Below are positions 56,461 through 64,000 of a stretch of DNA of 64,000 nucleotides, one piece after another. Every line of letters begins with the position of its first letter. Positions within the stretch are counted from its first letter, which is position 1. The DNA comes from Enterobacter kobei (lineage in GTDB: Bacteria > Pseudomonadota > Gammaproteobacteria > Enterobacterales > Enterobacteriaceae), in assembly GCF_001729765.1 (NCBI RefSeq), contig NZ_CP017181.1, positions 1,550,001-1,614,000 of the forward strand, read 5' to 3'. Under the pieces are notes generated by a model. That model was not told where the DNA came from. It was given only the letters and a program-made list of their open reading frames with translations, and did no database searches. A program made the position numbers and the translations under genes.

Positions 56461-59400
56461 ATGGCAACGCTGCGCGAGCTAATCATCAAAATTTCGGCGA
56501 ACTCATCTTCTTTCCAGTCAGAGATCGCCAGAGCGTCCCGCATGGGAACGGATTACTACCGCACTATGGAACAGGGCGGGAAAAAAGCTGCAGCGGCCAC
56601 GCGTGAAACTCAGCGGTCTTTGGCTGACCTGAACTCTCAGCTAGCAACAGTACGATCCTCTGCTGCCGGGCTTGCCGGTGCGTGGGCTGGTGCATTTGCC
56701 ACGCATCAGCTGATTCAGTTTGCCGACACGTGGAACCAGTTGAATGGGCGTCTTCGCCTTGCGTCCTCTTCCAGTGAGGATTACGTGCAATCCCAGCGTG
56801 TGCTGATGGAGATTAGCCAGCGCACCGGAACATCCCTCGAGGCAAACAGCAACCTGTACAGCAGAATTGCGCAGTCCCTGCGTGATGCCGGTTACGCTTC
56901 TGCTGACGTCGCAAAAGTTACGGAAACCGTAGCAACCTCACTGAAGCTGTCTGGCGCCAGTACCGAAGAGGCGAGCTCTGTTATCACCCAGCTTAGCCAG
57001 GCGCTCGCCTCAGGCGTTTTGCGAGGCGAAGAATTTAACTCCATCATGGAGAACGGCGGCCGCCTGGCGAAACTGCTGGCTGATGGGCTGGGTACCACTG
57101 TTGGTGGCCTGCGAAATATGGCCAACAACGGCGAGCTGACGACCAACAAGATCGTCCCGCTGCTGACCAACGTTGAGATCCTCCGTAAAGAATTCGACAC
57201 CCTTCCTGCATCCATCAGCGGATCTGCACAGAAAGTGCAAAACGCCTTCCTTGCATGGGTTGGCGGGGCGAACGATGCCGTCGGCGCATCATCCACGCTT
57301 TCTGGCGTGCTGGATGGTCTGGCGAATAACATCGATGATGTGGCAAATACAGCCGGTCTTCTGGTTGGTGTTGGCCTCGCTCGTTATTTTGGCAACATGG
57401 TCGGCAGCGTTGCTCAGTCAACCCGGGCAGTGCTCGCTAATACGGCCGCCGAGGTCGCGCTGGCGCAGGCTCAGGTTCGCGGCGCTCAGGTTAGCGTTGC
57501 TGCTGGTCGCCAGGCTGTTTACCGCGCTCAACAGGCTCGCGCAGCGGCGACGAGTATTGAGGCTCAGATTGTCGCTGAGCGTAATCTTGCTGCAGCTCAG
57601 GCATCATTGAATACGGCGCTGGCTGGCAGGACCTCTGCAGCTAACAACCTCACCAATACAGCCTCGGTAATGTCACGGCTGGGTAGTGGCGTTCTTGGCA
57701 TTCTCGGTGGCTGGCCTGGAGTGATTATCGGTGCCGGCGCTGCGATGTATGGCCTTTATCAGCATACCCAACAGGTGCACCGTGAGGCGGTAGGTTTTGC
57801 CAACAACCTCGACGAGATCAACACCAAGCTCCAGCAGATGTCGGTGCTTGGCCTGCGTTCGACCGCGGCTGATGCCCGTACATCTTTACAGGCGCAAAAA
57901 CAGGACCTGGCCGACCTCGACTCTCAGATCGCGAAGGTGAAAGACAGCCTTAAGGCGGTTGACCAAATCCAGCAGGACTACAACCGCCATCCGACGCTGA
58001 CCCTGATCAACACCTTCATGGACCAGGCCGACATCACGGCCAAAAACATCGAGCTGACCGATAAGCTGAACCAGCTGGAGTACCAGCGCGAACAGGCAGC
58101 CTCAAAAGTCGAGCAAACGCAGAAGCTGGTAAACAATGCCAGCGATCTGGCCACGCAAAAGGCTATCGAACAGGCTGGCGCCGTCTCTATCCTGAAAGGT
58201 GCGTATGACCTGCTTAACCGCTCAATGTCAGCGACCGCTGGCGCCAAGCCGCCGCAATATGCCGGGCCCGTCGTTTCACTGGCTAACGCAACGCCGCAAC
58301 AGCAAACCGCACTGGAGCGCTCGCGCCGCGATAATGAGCTGGCCAGCCTAAGCGGTTTAGAGAAACTCCATCAGCAGCACGTGTATGAAGCAGAAGACCT
58401 GAAGCTGACGGGGGCGCTTTACACCCAGTACATCTACAACAAGGATCAGGCAGCCAAAAAGGATGCAGCGGCTGCGGAGGCAAAAAAAACCTCTACCGCC
58501 GCCTCGAAAGCACAGAGTAAAGCCGAACGCGAAGCGGCCAGCACCGCCGAACAGTATTCCCGGAAAATGGCCGATCTGAGTGTGGCTATCGACGTGCAAC
58601 GCGTCAGGGCGACGGAAGGCGAAAAAGCCTCCGAGCTTTACGCGGCATCGCACCAGGCAGGCACTAAATGGACCGACGAGCAGCGCAGGGCGATCCAGGC
58701 ATCATCAGCAGAGCTGGCAAAATGGACGCAAAAAGCCGACGAGAACGTGCGCAAGCAGCGCGAACAGGCTGATGCCCTGAAGGATTTAACTGAAGCGGCC
58801 CGAAAGTTCAGGGATGAGGCGACGCTGACAACCGAAACCGCAGGCATGAGCGATCGCCAGCGCAGCCGGTTCGACGAGACGCAACAGATCGGCCGTGTTT
58901 TTGCTAAAACGGACGGCGGTACCGAGGCCATCGCGCAGCGCGCCGCAGCCCTTGATGCTCTGGATAAGAAATACAAGGCTATTGCAGCAGCTGAAGCGGA
59001 TTGGATGTCCGGAGTATCACGCGGCTATGCAAACTGGTTTGATGAAATCAGTAACGTATCCGGCACGGTTTCTGATGGGGTGAAAACCACACTCGACAGC
59101 GCGTTTGGTAACGTCACCTCAATGCTAGAAGGCAATAAGGTTAGCTGGAAATCGTGGGGTATTTCTGTCCTGCAGATTATCGAAAAAGTGGCTCTGCAGA
59201 TGGCGGTGGTTAGCGCGATGGGTGGGGCCTCTTCCGGTTCTGGCATCTTTGGCTCTCTCATCGGCAGTGTAGGCAGCTTCTTCGGGGGCGGGGCGGGAGC
59301 ATCAGCCAGCACCGGTACAGCGGTTTCCAGTTACGGCTCGAGCTTCCAGTTTAATGCCAAAGGCGGCGTTTATGACTCTCCATCCCTGAGCGCTTTCAGT

Positions 59401-59742
59401 AATGGGATCGTCAGAAACCCCACCATGTTCGCTTTCGCAAAAGGCGGGGCCGGAATCATGGGCGAGGCTGGCCCGGAGGCAATCATGCCGCTGACCCGCG
59501 CGCCGGATGGTTCTCTCGGTGTTCGTGCGGTCGGAGGTGGCGGCGGTCAGTCTCTATCTTCGGCGCCACAGGTTTATATCACCATCGATGGTAACGGCAA
59601 CACCTCAACGCAAACCTCACCTGGCCTTGAGCAATTTGGCGCTGAGGTCGGAAAATTTGTCGATCAGCGATATAAGCAGAATGTAATGCGTGATATCCGC
59701 CCCGGCGGTGACATCTGGAACGCAATGAAAGGAAACCGATAA
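56461..59742 (+). CDS. Tape measure protein
   Basis: A 1093-residue protein that fixes tail length. The N-terminus is the lambda H/HK97-like tape measure domain (LRELIIKISANSSSFQSEIA; LVQ-type repeats). A hydrophobic stretch at about 405-435 (LGSGVLGILGGWPGVIIGAGA) is followed by long coiled coil (about 455-560 and 640-830). The C-terminal region is Gly/Ser-rich with AKGGVYDSPSLSAF and GEAGPEAIMPLTRAPDG, a common tape measure ending. At the usual 0.15 nm per residue the tail would be about 160 nm, an inference. Confidence 0.94.
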   Translation: MATLRELIIKISANSSSFQSEIARASRMGTDYYRTMEQGGKKAAAATRETQRSLADLNSQLATVRSSAAGLAGAWAGAFATHQLIQFADTWNQLNGRLRLASSSSEDYVQSQRVLMEISQRTGTSLEANSNLYSRIAQSLRDAGYASADVAKVTETVATSLKLSGASTEEASSVITQLSQALASGVLRGEEFNSIMENGGRLAKLLADGLGTTVGGLRNMANNGELTTNKIVPLLTNVEILRKEFDTLPASISGSAQKVQNAFLAWVGGANDAVGASSTLSGVLDGLANNIDDVANTAGLLVGVGLARYFGNMVGSVAQSTRAVLANTAAEVALAQAQVRGAQVSVAAGRQAVYRAQQARAAATSIEAQIVAERNLAAAQASLNTALAGRTSAANNLTNTASVMSRLGSGVLGILGGWPGVIIGAGAAMYGLYQHTQQVHREAVGFANNLDEINTKLQQMSVLGLRSTAADARTSLQAQKQDLADLDSQIAKVKDSLKAVDQIQQDYNRHPTLTLINTFMDQADITAKNIELTDKLNQLEYQREQAASKVEQTQKLVNNASDLATQKAIEQAGAVSILKGAYDLLNRSMSATAGAKPPQYAGPVVSLANATPQQQTALERSRRDNELASLSGLEKLHQQHVYEAEDLKLTGALYTQYIYNKDQAAKKDAAAAEAKKTSTAASKAQSKAEREAASTAEQYSRKMADLSVAIDVQRVRATEGEKASELYAASHQAGTKWTDEQRRAIQASSAELAKWTQKADENVRKQREQADALKDLTEAARKFRDEATLTTETAGMSDRQRSRFDETQQIGRVFAKTDGGTEAIAQRAAALDALDKKYKAIAAAEADWMSGVSRGYANWFDEISNVSGTVSDGVKTTLDSAFGNVTSMLEGNKVSWKSWGISVLQIIEKVALQMAVVSAMGGASSGSGIFGSLIGSVGSFFGGGAGASASTGTAVSSYGSSFQFNAKGGVYDSPSLSAFSNGIVRNPTMFAFAKGGAGIMGEAGPEAIMPLTRAPDGSLGVRAVGGGGGQSLSSAPQVYITIDGNGNTSTQTSPGLEQFGAEVGKFVDQRYKQNVMRDIRPGGDIWNAMKGNR

Positions 59743-59744
59743 TT

Positions 59745-60083
59745 ATGGCCATCGAAACTTTCACATGGTGCCCACGGATTAACGCTGAGGCTGATACAAA
59801 TTTCCGCGTCAGGAAAGCCAAGTTTGGCGATGGATATGAGCAGGTTTCAGGGGATGGATTAAACCCTAAAAGCCAGCAATGGACGCTTAATTTCACCGGC
59901 AATGAAACCTACATTTCCGCCATAAAGACTTTTCTCGACAGGCATGAAGGAACGAAAGCCTTTCAATGGAAGCCACCGCTCGAACCTTTGGGTTTGTATC
60001 GTTGCGAAACGTATAAACCCACCGGGCTGGGTGCGGGAAAATTCAACCTTGAAGCTACATTCATCCAGGCATTTAAACCATGA
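59745..60083 (+). CDS. Minor tail protein M-like
   Basis: A 112-residue lambda gpM-type protein, with FTWCPRINAEADTNFRVRKA and KFGDGYEQVSGDGLNPKSQQ. In lambda it caps the tip side of the tube, the first step above the L-K-I-J tip. Starts two bases after the tape measure gene and overlaps the next gene by four. Confidence 0.9.
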   Translation: MAIETFTWCPRINAEADTNFRVRKAKFGDGYEQVSGDGLNPKSQQWTLNFTGNETYISAIKTFLDRHEGTKAFQWKPPLEPLGLYRCETYKPTGLGAGKFNLEATFIQAFKP

Positions 60084-60838
60084 GCTTAAACGCAGATTAT
60101 CAGAAGCTGGAATCCGGAAACGATGTTCGTCTGATTGAGGTGGACGGTTCTTCCTTTGGGCTAACGGACGTTCTCCGCTTTCACAATTACAGCATTCCCC
60201 ACACAGAAGCTGAAATAATCGCCGCTGGTGGGGATGAGTCCAGGCTTCCGGCGAAACCAATCTGGTGGCAGGGAAATGAATACGCCGCCTGGCCGTATCA
60301 GCTGGAAGGTCTGGAGAAATCAACCAGTGGGAGCAATGCAACGCCATCACTGACGGTTGCGAACATCGAAAGCTCCATTTCTGCCCTGTGTCTTGCGTAC
60401 GACGATTTGCTACAGGCTAAGGTCACTATTCACGACACAAAGGCAAAATATCTCGACGCGAAAAACTTCGCAGGCGGTAACCCTACAGCAGATCCGACTC
60501 AGGAGAAACTTCAGGTCTGGTATATCGACGGGAAAACGACCGAGCTTGCCGGCGAAACCATCGAGTTTGTACTGTCCAGCCCTATGGATCTTCAGGGACA
60601 AATGATCCCGACGCGGCAGCTTCATTCCCTGTGTACATGGTGCATTCGTAATAAGTACCGCACCGGCGATGGCTGCGACTATGCCGGTACGCGCTATTTC
60701 GACAAAAACAACAACCCGGTAAGCGATCCGTCACTGGATGAATGCAACGGCACGCTGACGGCCTGCAAACTCCGATTCGGCGAAAATAACGAACTCTCGT
60801 TTGGTGGCTTCCCTGGCACGTCTTTGATCAGGAGTTGA
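60080..60838 (+). CDS. Minor tail protein L-like (iron-sulfur type)
   Basis: A 252-residue lambda gpL-like protein. The C-terminal part has several cysteines (LCTWCIRNKYRTGDGCDYAG; DECNGTLTACKLRF) that match the 4Fe-4S-binding domain of gpL. It connects M to the tail tip. Starts in the end of M (ATGA). Confidence 0.9.
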   Translation: MSLNADYQKLESGNDVRLIEVDGSSFGLTDVLRFHNYSIPHTEAEIIAAGGDESRLPAKPIWWQGNEYAAWPYQLEGLEKSTSGSNATPSLTVANIESSISALCLAYDDLLQAKVTIHDTKAKYLDAKNFAGGNPTADPTQEKLQVWYIDGKTTELAGETIEFVLSSPMDLQGQMIPTRQLHSLCTWCIRNKYRTGDGCDYAGTRYFDKNNNPVSDPSLDECNGTLTACKLRFGENNELSFGGFPGTSLIRS

Positions 60839-60839
60839 T

Positions 60840-61550
60840 ATGCGTCAGAAAACCATCGATGCGATTATGGCGCATGCTGCAGCTGAATATCCTCATGAGT
60901 GTTGCGGCGTGGTGGCGCAGAAAAGCCGCGTTGAACGTTATTTCCCGTGCCGGAATCTTGCCGCGGCGCCGGAGGACAATTTTGTCCTTTGCCCCGAAGA
61001 CTACGCAGCTGCTGAGGACTGGGGAACGGTGATCGCCATCGTTCACAGTCACCCTGACGCCACAACGCAACCGAGCGAACTGGATAAAGCGCAATGCGAC
61101 GCAACGCTTTTACCCTGGCATATTGTTAGCTGGCCGGAGGGGGATTTACGCACCATCCAGCCGCGCGGAGAACTGCCGCTGCTGGAGCGTCCGTTTGTGC
61201 TTGGACACTTCGACTGCTGGGGGCTGGTAATGAGCTATTTCCGGCAAACGCATGGTATCGAGCTCCACGATTACCGGGTGGATTATCCCTGGTGGGAAAA
61301 CGACTATCCGGACAACTTCTATCAGGATTGCTGGTATGAGTGCGGATTCCGTGAATTCGACGGACCACCGAAACCCGGCGATATGGTGATCATGCAGGTC
61401 CAGGCCGATAAGTGGAATCACGCGGGAATTCTGCTGGAGGGCAATATGCTGCTGCACCATCTGTACGGACACCTGAGCCAGCGTGTGCCGTATGGGGGCT
61501 ACTGGCAGGAAAGGACAATGAAGGTTCTACGATATAAGGACCTGTGCTAA
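60840..61550 (+). CDS. Tail tip assembly protein K-like (Mov34/MPN and NlpC/P60)
   Basis: A 236-residue lambda gpK-type protein with two enzyme-like domains. The first (about 1-105) is a JAMM/MPN fold with Glu20 in PHECCG and HSHPDATTQPSELD. The second is NlpC/P60 with the Cys in GHFDCWGLVMSY and the His in WNHAGILLE. The proposed roles are tip processing and local peptidoglycan cleavage during injection. It is followed by the frameshifted lipoprotein gene instead of I. Confidence 0.92.
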   Translation: MRQKTIDAIMAHAAAEYPHECCGVVAQKSRVERYFPCRNLAAAPEDNFVLCPEDYAAAEDWGTVIAIVHSHPDATTQPSELDKAQCDATLLPWHIVSWPEGDLRTIQPRGELPLLERPFVLGHFDCWGLVMSYFRQTHGIELHDYRVDYPWWENDYPDNFYQDCWYECGFREFDGPPKPGDMVIMQVQADKWNHAGILLEGNMLLHHLYGHLSQRVPYGGYWQERTMKVLRYKDLC

Positions 61551-61582
61551 CCTCTTGTTAATTTAAACAAGGGGATGATGTA

Positions 61583-62105
61583 ATGAGGAATATTTTAATT
61601 TTAGCGTTTGTCACATTTTTGTTTGGCTGCACTGAAAGAGCGCGACCAGCAGATGAGATCGATCATGAAAGTGGACTAGTTAAAATATTCAGCACTAAAA
61701 ATTTAAGTGCTGCGCAAGATAGGGCTGATATTCTTTGCAGTAAAAAATCATATTATGTGAAAGCACTTCATGAAAGTAATTTGATGCATTTAAGAAACAA
61801 CCCTTCCGACGTATATTTTTTTTGATTACATTCCTTTTCAGTGTGATCTGAAAGCCGCCGCTAACGGGGGAAACTCTGAAGCTAAAGCGCTCTATGACAA
61901 AAATCTTACTGATGCATATCGTAAGCTTGAAGAGTCTAAAAGAAATCAATATGAAGCGCATAAAGCTTATGCCAAAAAGCATGGGGTTGATTCATATAGC
62001 ATAGTTAACCCTGATGGCAGCATAGAGGCTCACACAATAGATTCCAACGGTGATGCTTGTCATAGCACTGTCAGTATATTTGGAGGGGAAACAGTCTGTG
62101 ACTAA
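61583..62105 (+). pseudogene. Lipoprotein gene interrupted at a T8 run (frameshift or slippage gene)
   Basis: The first 80 codons encode a lipoprotein: signal MRNILILAFVTFLFGC with lipobox LFGC. The frame stops at TGA directly after eight T (61816-61824 region). With one T fewer the frame continues (DYIPFQCDLKAAANGGNSEA onward) to TAA at 62103-62105 and gives 173 residues, with a Lys-rich helical middle and a Cys-containing C-terminus. The gene lies between K and I, is AT-rich unlike its neighbours and has its own RBS AAGGGGATGATG. This looks like tail-operon cargo; superinfection exclusion or receptor masking is a guess. It may be a dead gene, a phase-variable gene or a transcript-slippage gene. 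Confidence 0.7.
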
Positions 62106-62142
62106 TTTATATTGCTCTAATTAGTCAATTTTCGAGGTTCAT

Positions 62143-62751
62143 ATGACAGAAAATATGACTCAAATTGAACTCGGAGGCATTCTGGGTAAAACATTTGGGA
62201 AAATGCACTATCGGCTTATTAGTAAAACCAGCGAGGCTACTCTCAGTTTGGCGGCAACATTAGACGGTTTTGAGAAGTTCATGATCTCCAGCCAGCGGAG
62301 GGGATTAACATATGCTGTTTTTAAAGGTAAGAAAAATATAGGTCTGGATGATCTAGGCTTTCCCGTTTCTGGTGAAGTGATCCGGATTGTCCCTGTAGTA
62401 ATTGGAGGTAAAAAAGCTGGTCTTTTGCAGACGATCTTGGGGGCCGTGCTTATTACTGCAGCTGTGTTGACTGGCCCCGGCGGTATTGGCGCTGCTTTCG
62501 CTGCTGGTGGATTGACGGGGTTTGCTGCAGCAACTGGCGCCTCGTTGGTCCTCGGTGGGGTTATTCAGCTTCTTTCACCACAGCCATCAGGCATAGCCAG
62601 CAAACAAAGTGCAGATAACCGCGCTTCCTACGCATTCGGTGGTGTAACAAACACCGCGGCGCAAGGCTACCCGGTACCGCTCCTTTATGGTCGCCGGCGG
62701 ATAGGCGGAGCGATTATTTCTGCCGGAATTTATGTCGAAGATCAGCAGTAG
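62143..62751 (+). CDS. Tail tip assembly protein I-like
   Basis: A 202-residue lambda gpI-type protein. The N-terminal ubiquitin-like half (about 1-85) is followed by a hydrophobic Gly/Ala-rich stretch (about 95-145; LLQTILGAVLITAAVLTGPG) and NTAAQGYPVPLLYGRRRIGG. It is needed for tail tip formation in lambda. RBS CGAGG. A hairpin separates it from J. Confidence 0.9.
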   Translation: MTENMTQIELGGILGKTFGKMHYRLISKTSEATLSLAATLDGFEKFMISSQRRGLTYAVFKGKKNIGLDDLGFPVSGEVIRIVPVVIGGKKAGLLQTILGAVLITAAVLTGPGGIGAAFAAGGLTGFAAATGASLVLGGVIQLLSPQPSGIASKQSADNRASYAFGGVTNTAAQGYPVPLLYGRRRIGGAIISAGIYVEDQQ

Positions 62752-62770
62752 ATAACTAACCTTTTTTCTG

Positions 62771-62793
62771 GCCACCTTCGGGTGGCTTTTTTT
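62771..62793 (+). terminator. hairpin before J
   Basis: GCCACC/GGTGGC with TTCG loop and about seven T. Confidence 0.85.
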
Positions 62794-62804
62794 ATGGGCG
62801 CAAT

Positions 62805-64000
62805 ATGGCTACAGATAAAGTGTTAAAGGGCCGCAAGGGCGGCAGCTCCAGTTCACGAACCCCTACCGAACAGCCTGATGATCTGCAATCTGTAGCGAAG
62901 GCAAAAATCCTCATTGCGCTTGGCGAAGGGGAGTTTGCAGGGCAGCTAACCGGCAAAGATATCTACCTGGACGGAACGGCGCTGGAGAATGCTGACGGTT
63001 CCCAAAACTTTAGCGGCGTGACGTGGGAGTTTCGCGCGGGAACGCAGGCGCAAAAATATATTCAGGGTATTCCCGGTACCGAAAACGAAATCAGCGTGGG
63101 AACTGAGGTATCAAGCGCTACAGCCTGGACGCGCACGTTTACCAATACGCAGCTTTCAGCAGTTCGCCTGCGTCTGAAATGGCCCTCGCTTTTCAAACAG
63201 GAAGACGACAGCGATCTGGTTGGTTACTCGGTCAATTATGCGATTGACCTGCAGACGGACGGCGGCACATGGCAGACGGTACTCAATACCAGCGTGACCG
63301 GCAAAACGACGTCTGGGTATGAGCGCAGCCACCGTATCGATTTACCGCAGGCTGGCAGCACCTGGACAATACGCCTGCGTAAGATTACCTCTGACGCTAA
63401 CAGCGCGAAGATCGGCGACACGATGACGCTGCAGAGCTTCACCGAGGTGATTGACGCCAAACTGCGCTACCCCAACACCGCGCTGCTCTACATCGAATTC
63501 GACTCAAGCCAGTTCAACGGCTCTATTCCTCAAATTTCATGCGAACCGCGCGGCCGTGTTATCCGCGTTCCAGATACCTACGACCCTGAAACCCGCACTT
63601 ATAGCGGTACATGGACCGGTGCGTTTAAGTGGGCATGGACGGATAACCCTGCGTGGATTTTTTACGACCTGGTTGTTTCTGACCGGTTCGGCCTTGGGCA
63701 CCGTTTGACCGCTGCGAATATTGATAAATGGACTCTTTATCAGGTTGCTCAGTATTGTGATCAGATGGTACCAGACGGCAAAGGGGGCAACGGTACAGAA
63801 CCACGTTATACCTGCAACGTGTACATTCAGGACCGGAACGACGCCTACACAGTCCTGCGTGATTTTGCCGCTATCTTCCGTGGCATGACCTACTGGGGCG
63901 GGGATCAGATTGTGGCCCTGGCTGACATGCCGCGCGATGTTGATTACAGCTATACGCGCGCTAACGTTGTTGGCGGTCGCTTCACCTATTCGAGCAGCAC
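62805..64000 (+). CDS. Tail tip host-specificity protein J-like, N-terminal part
   Basis: The frame is open from ATG 62805 to the window edge (398 complete codons); the C-terminal part, including the receptor-binding end, is outside. The product starts MATDKVLKGRKGGSSSSRTP and continues with the lambda gpJ pattern EGEFAGQLTGKDIYLDGTAL, then NPAWIFYDLVVSDRFGLGHR and FRGMTYWGGDQIVALADMP. J forms the tail tip and binds the host receptor. Confidence 0.95.
   Translation, partial: MATDKVLKGRKGGSSSSRTPTEQPDDLQSVAKAKILIALGEGEFAGQLTGKDIYLDGTALENADGSQNFSGVTWEFRAGTQAQKYIQGIPGTENEISVGTEVSSATAWTRTFTNTQLSAVRLRLKWPSLFKQEDDSDLVGYSVNYAIDLQTDGGTWQTVLNTSVTGKTTSGYERSHRIDLPQAGSTWTIRLRKITSDANSAKIGDTMTLQSFTEVIDAKLRYPNTALLYIEFDSSQFNGSIPQISCEPRGRVIRVPDTYDPETRTYSGTWTGAFKWAWTDNPAWIFYDLVVSDRFGLGHRLTAANIDKWTLYQVAQYCDQMVPDGKGGNGTEPRYTCNVYIQDRNDAYTVLRDFAAIFRGMTYWGGDQIVALADMPRDVDYSYTRANVVGGRFTYSSS

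Overview
The window is enterobacterial chromosome with a prophage running off its right edge. Positions 1 to about 29,960 carry the aroA-cmk-rpsA-ihfB-comEC-msbA-lpxK-ycaQ-ycaR-kdsB-ycbJ-elyC-cmoM-mukFEB-ldtD-mepK-gloC-aspC-ompF-asnS-pncB block in the order I recall from Escherichia coli K-12. The proteins are close to but not identical with the E. coli ones, and the OmpF-type porin resembles the OmpK35/OmpE35 porins of Klebsiella and Enterobacter. I read the host as Enterobacter or a close relative; genus is an inference.

Host part: end of aroA (shikimate pathway), cmk, rpsA and ihfB (nucleotide, ribosome and nucleoid functions), comEC, msbA-lpxK and kdsB (lipid A flipping, lipid A 4'-kinase, Kdo activation), the cmoM-mukFEB operon (tRNA modification plus the SMC-like condensin), envelope genes elyC, ldtD and mepK, the glyoxalase II gloC, then minus-strand aspC, ompF, asnS and pncB. 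The pncB promoter and a NadR-type operator are intact just before the prophage begins.

Prophage part: about 29,961 to beyond 64,000, inserted upstream of pncB. It is a lambdoid siphophage with an HK97-type head. From the left: int and xis; a leftward early operon of small genes including a ParE-like protein, a 35-residue protein, a stand-alone S24 domain and a separate HTH protein; cI with 17-bp operators on both sides (OL and OR); cro; a small gene in the cII position; an O-like initiator containing an iteron origin; a DnaC-type loader; a DnaB-type helicase; antiterminator Q with a candidate late promoter and its terminator. A minus-strand gene of unknown function and a four-member tRNA array follow, then holin, endolysin and Rz/Rz1. 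Between lysis and packaging lies an accessory stretch with two glycosyltransferase-like genes, a 60-residue coupled gene, a minus-strand CxxCxxCC protein and an HNH nuclease. The packaging, head and tail genes then follow HK97/lambda order (terS, terL, portal, protease, capsid, connectors, tail tube, G/GT frameshift pair, tape measure, M, L, K, a frameshifted lipoprotein gene, I, start of J). The right end and attR are outside the window.

The most interesting unexplained items are the glycosyltransferase cargo upstream of terminase, the minus-strand 316-residue gene next to the late promoter, a tRNA-like gene with an abnormal anticodon loop, the separated HTH and S24 genes placed under the phage repressor, an origin built from repeats that ignore reading frame, and a lipoprotein gene interrupted at a run of eight T.
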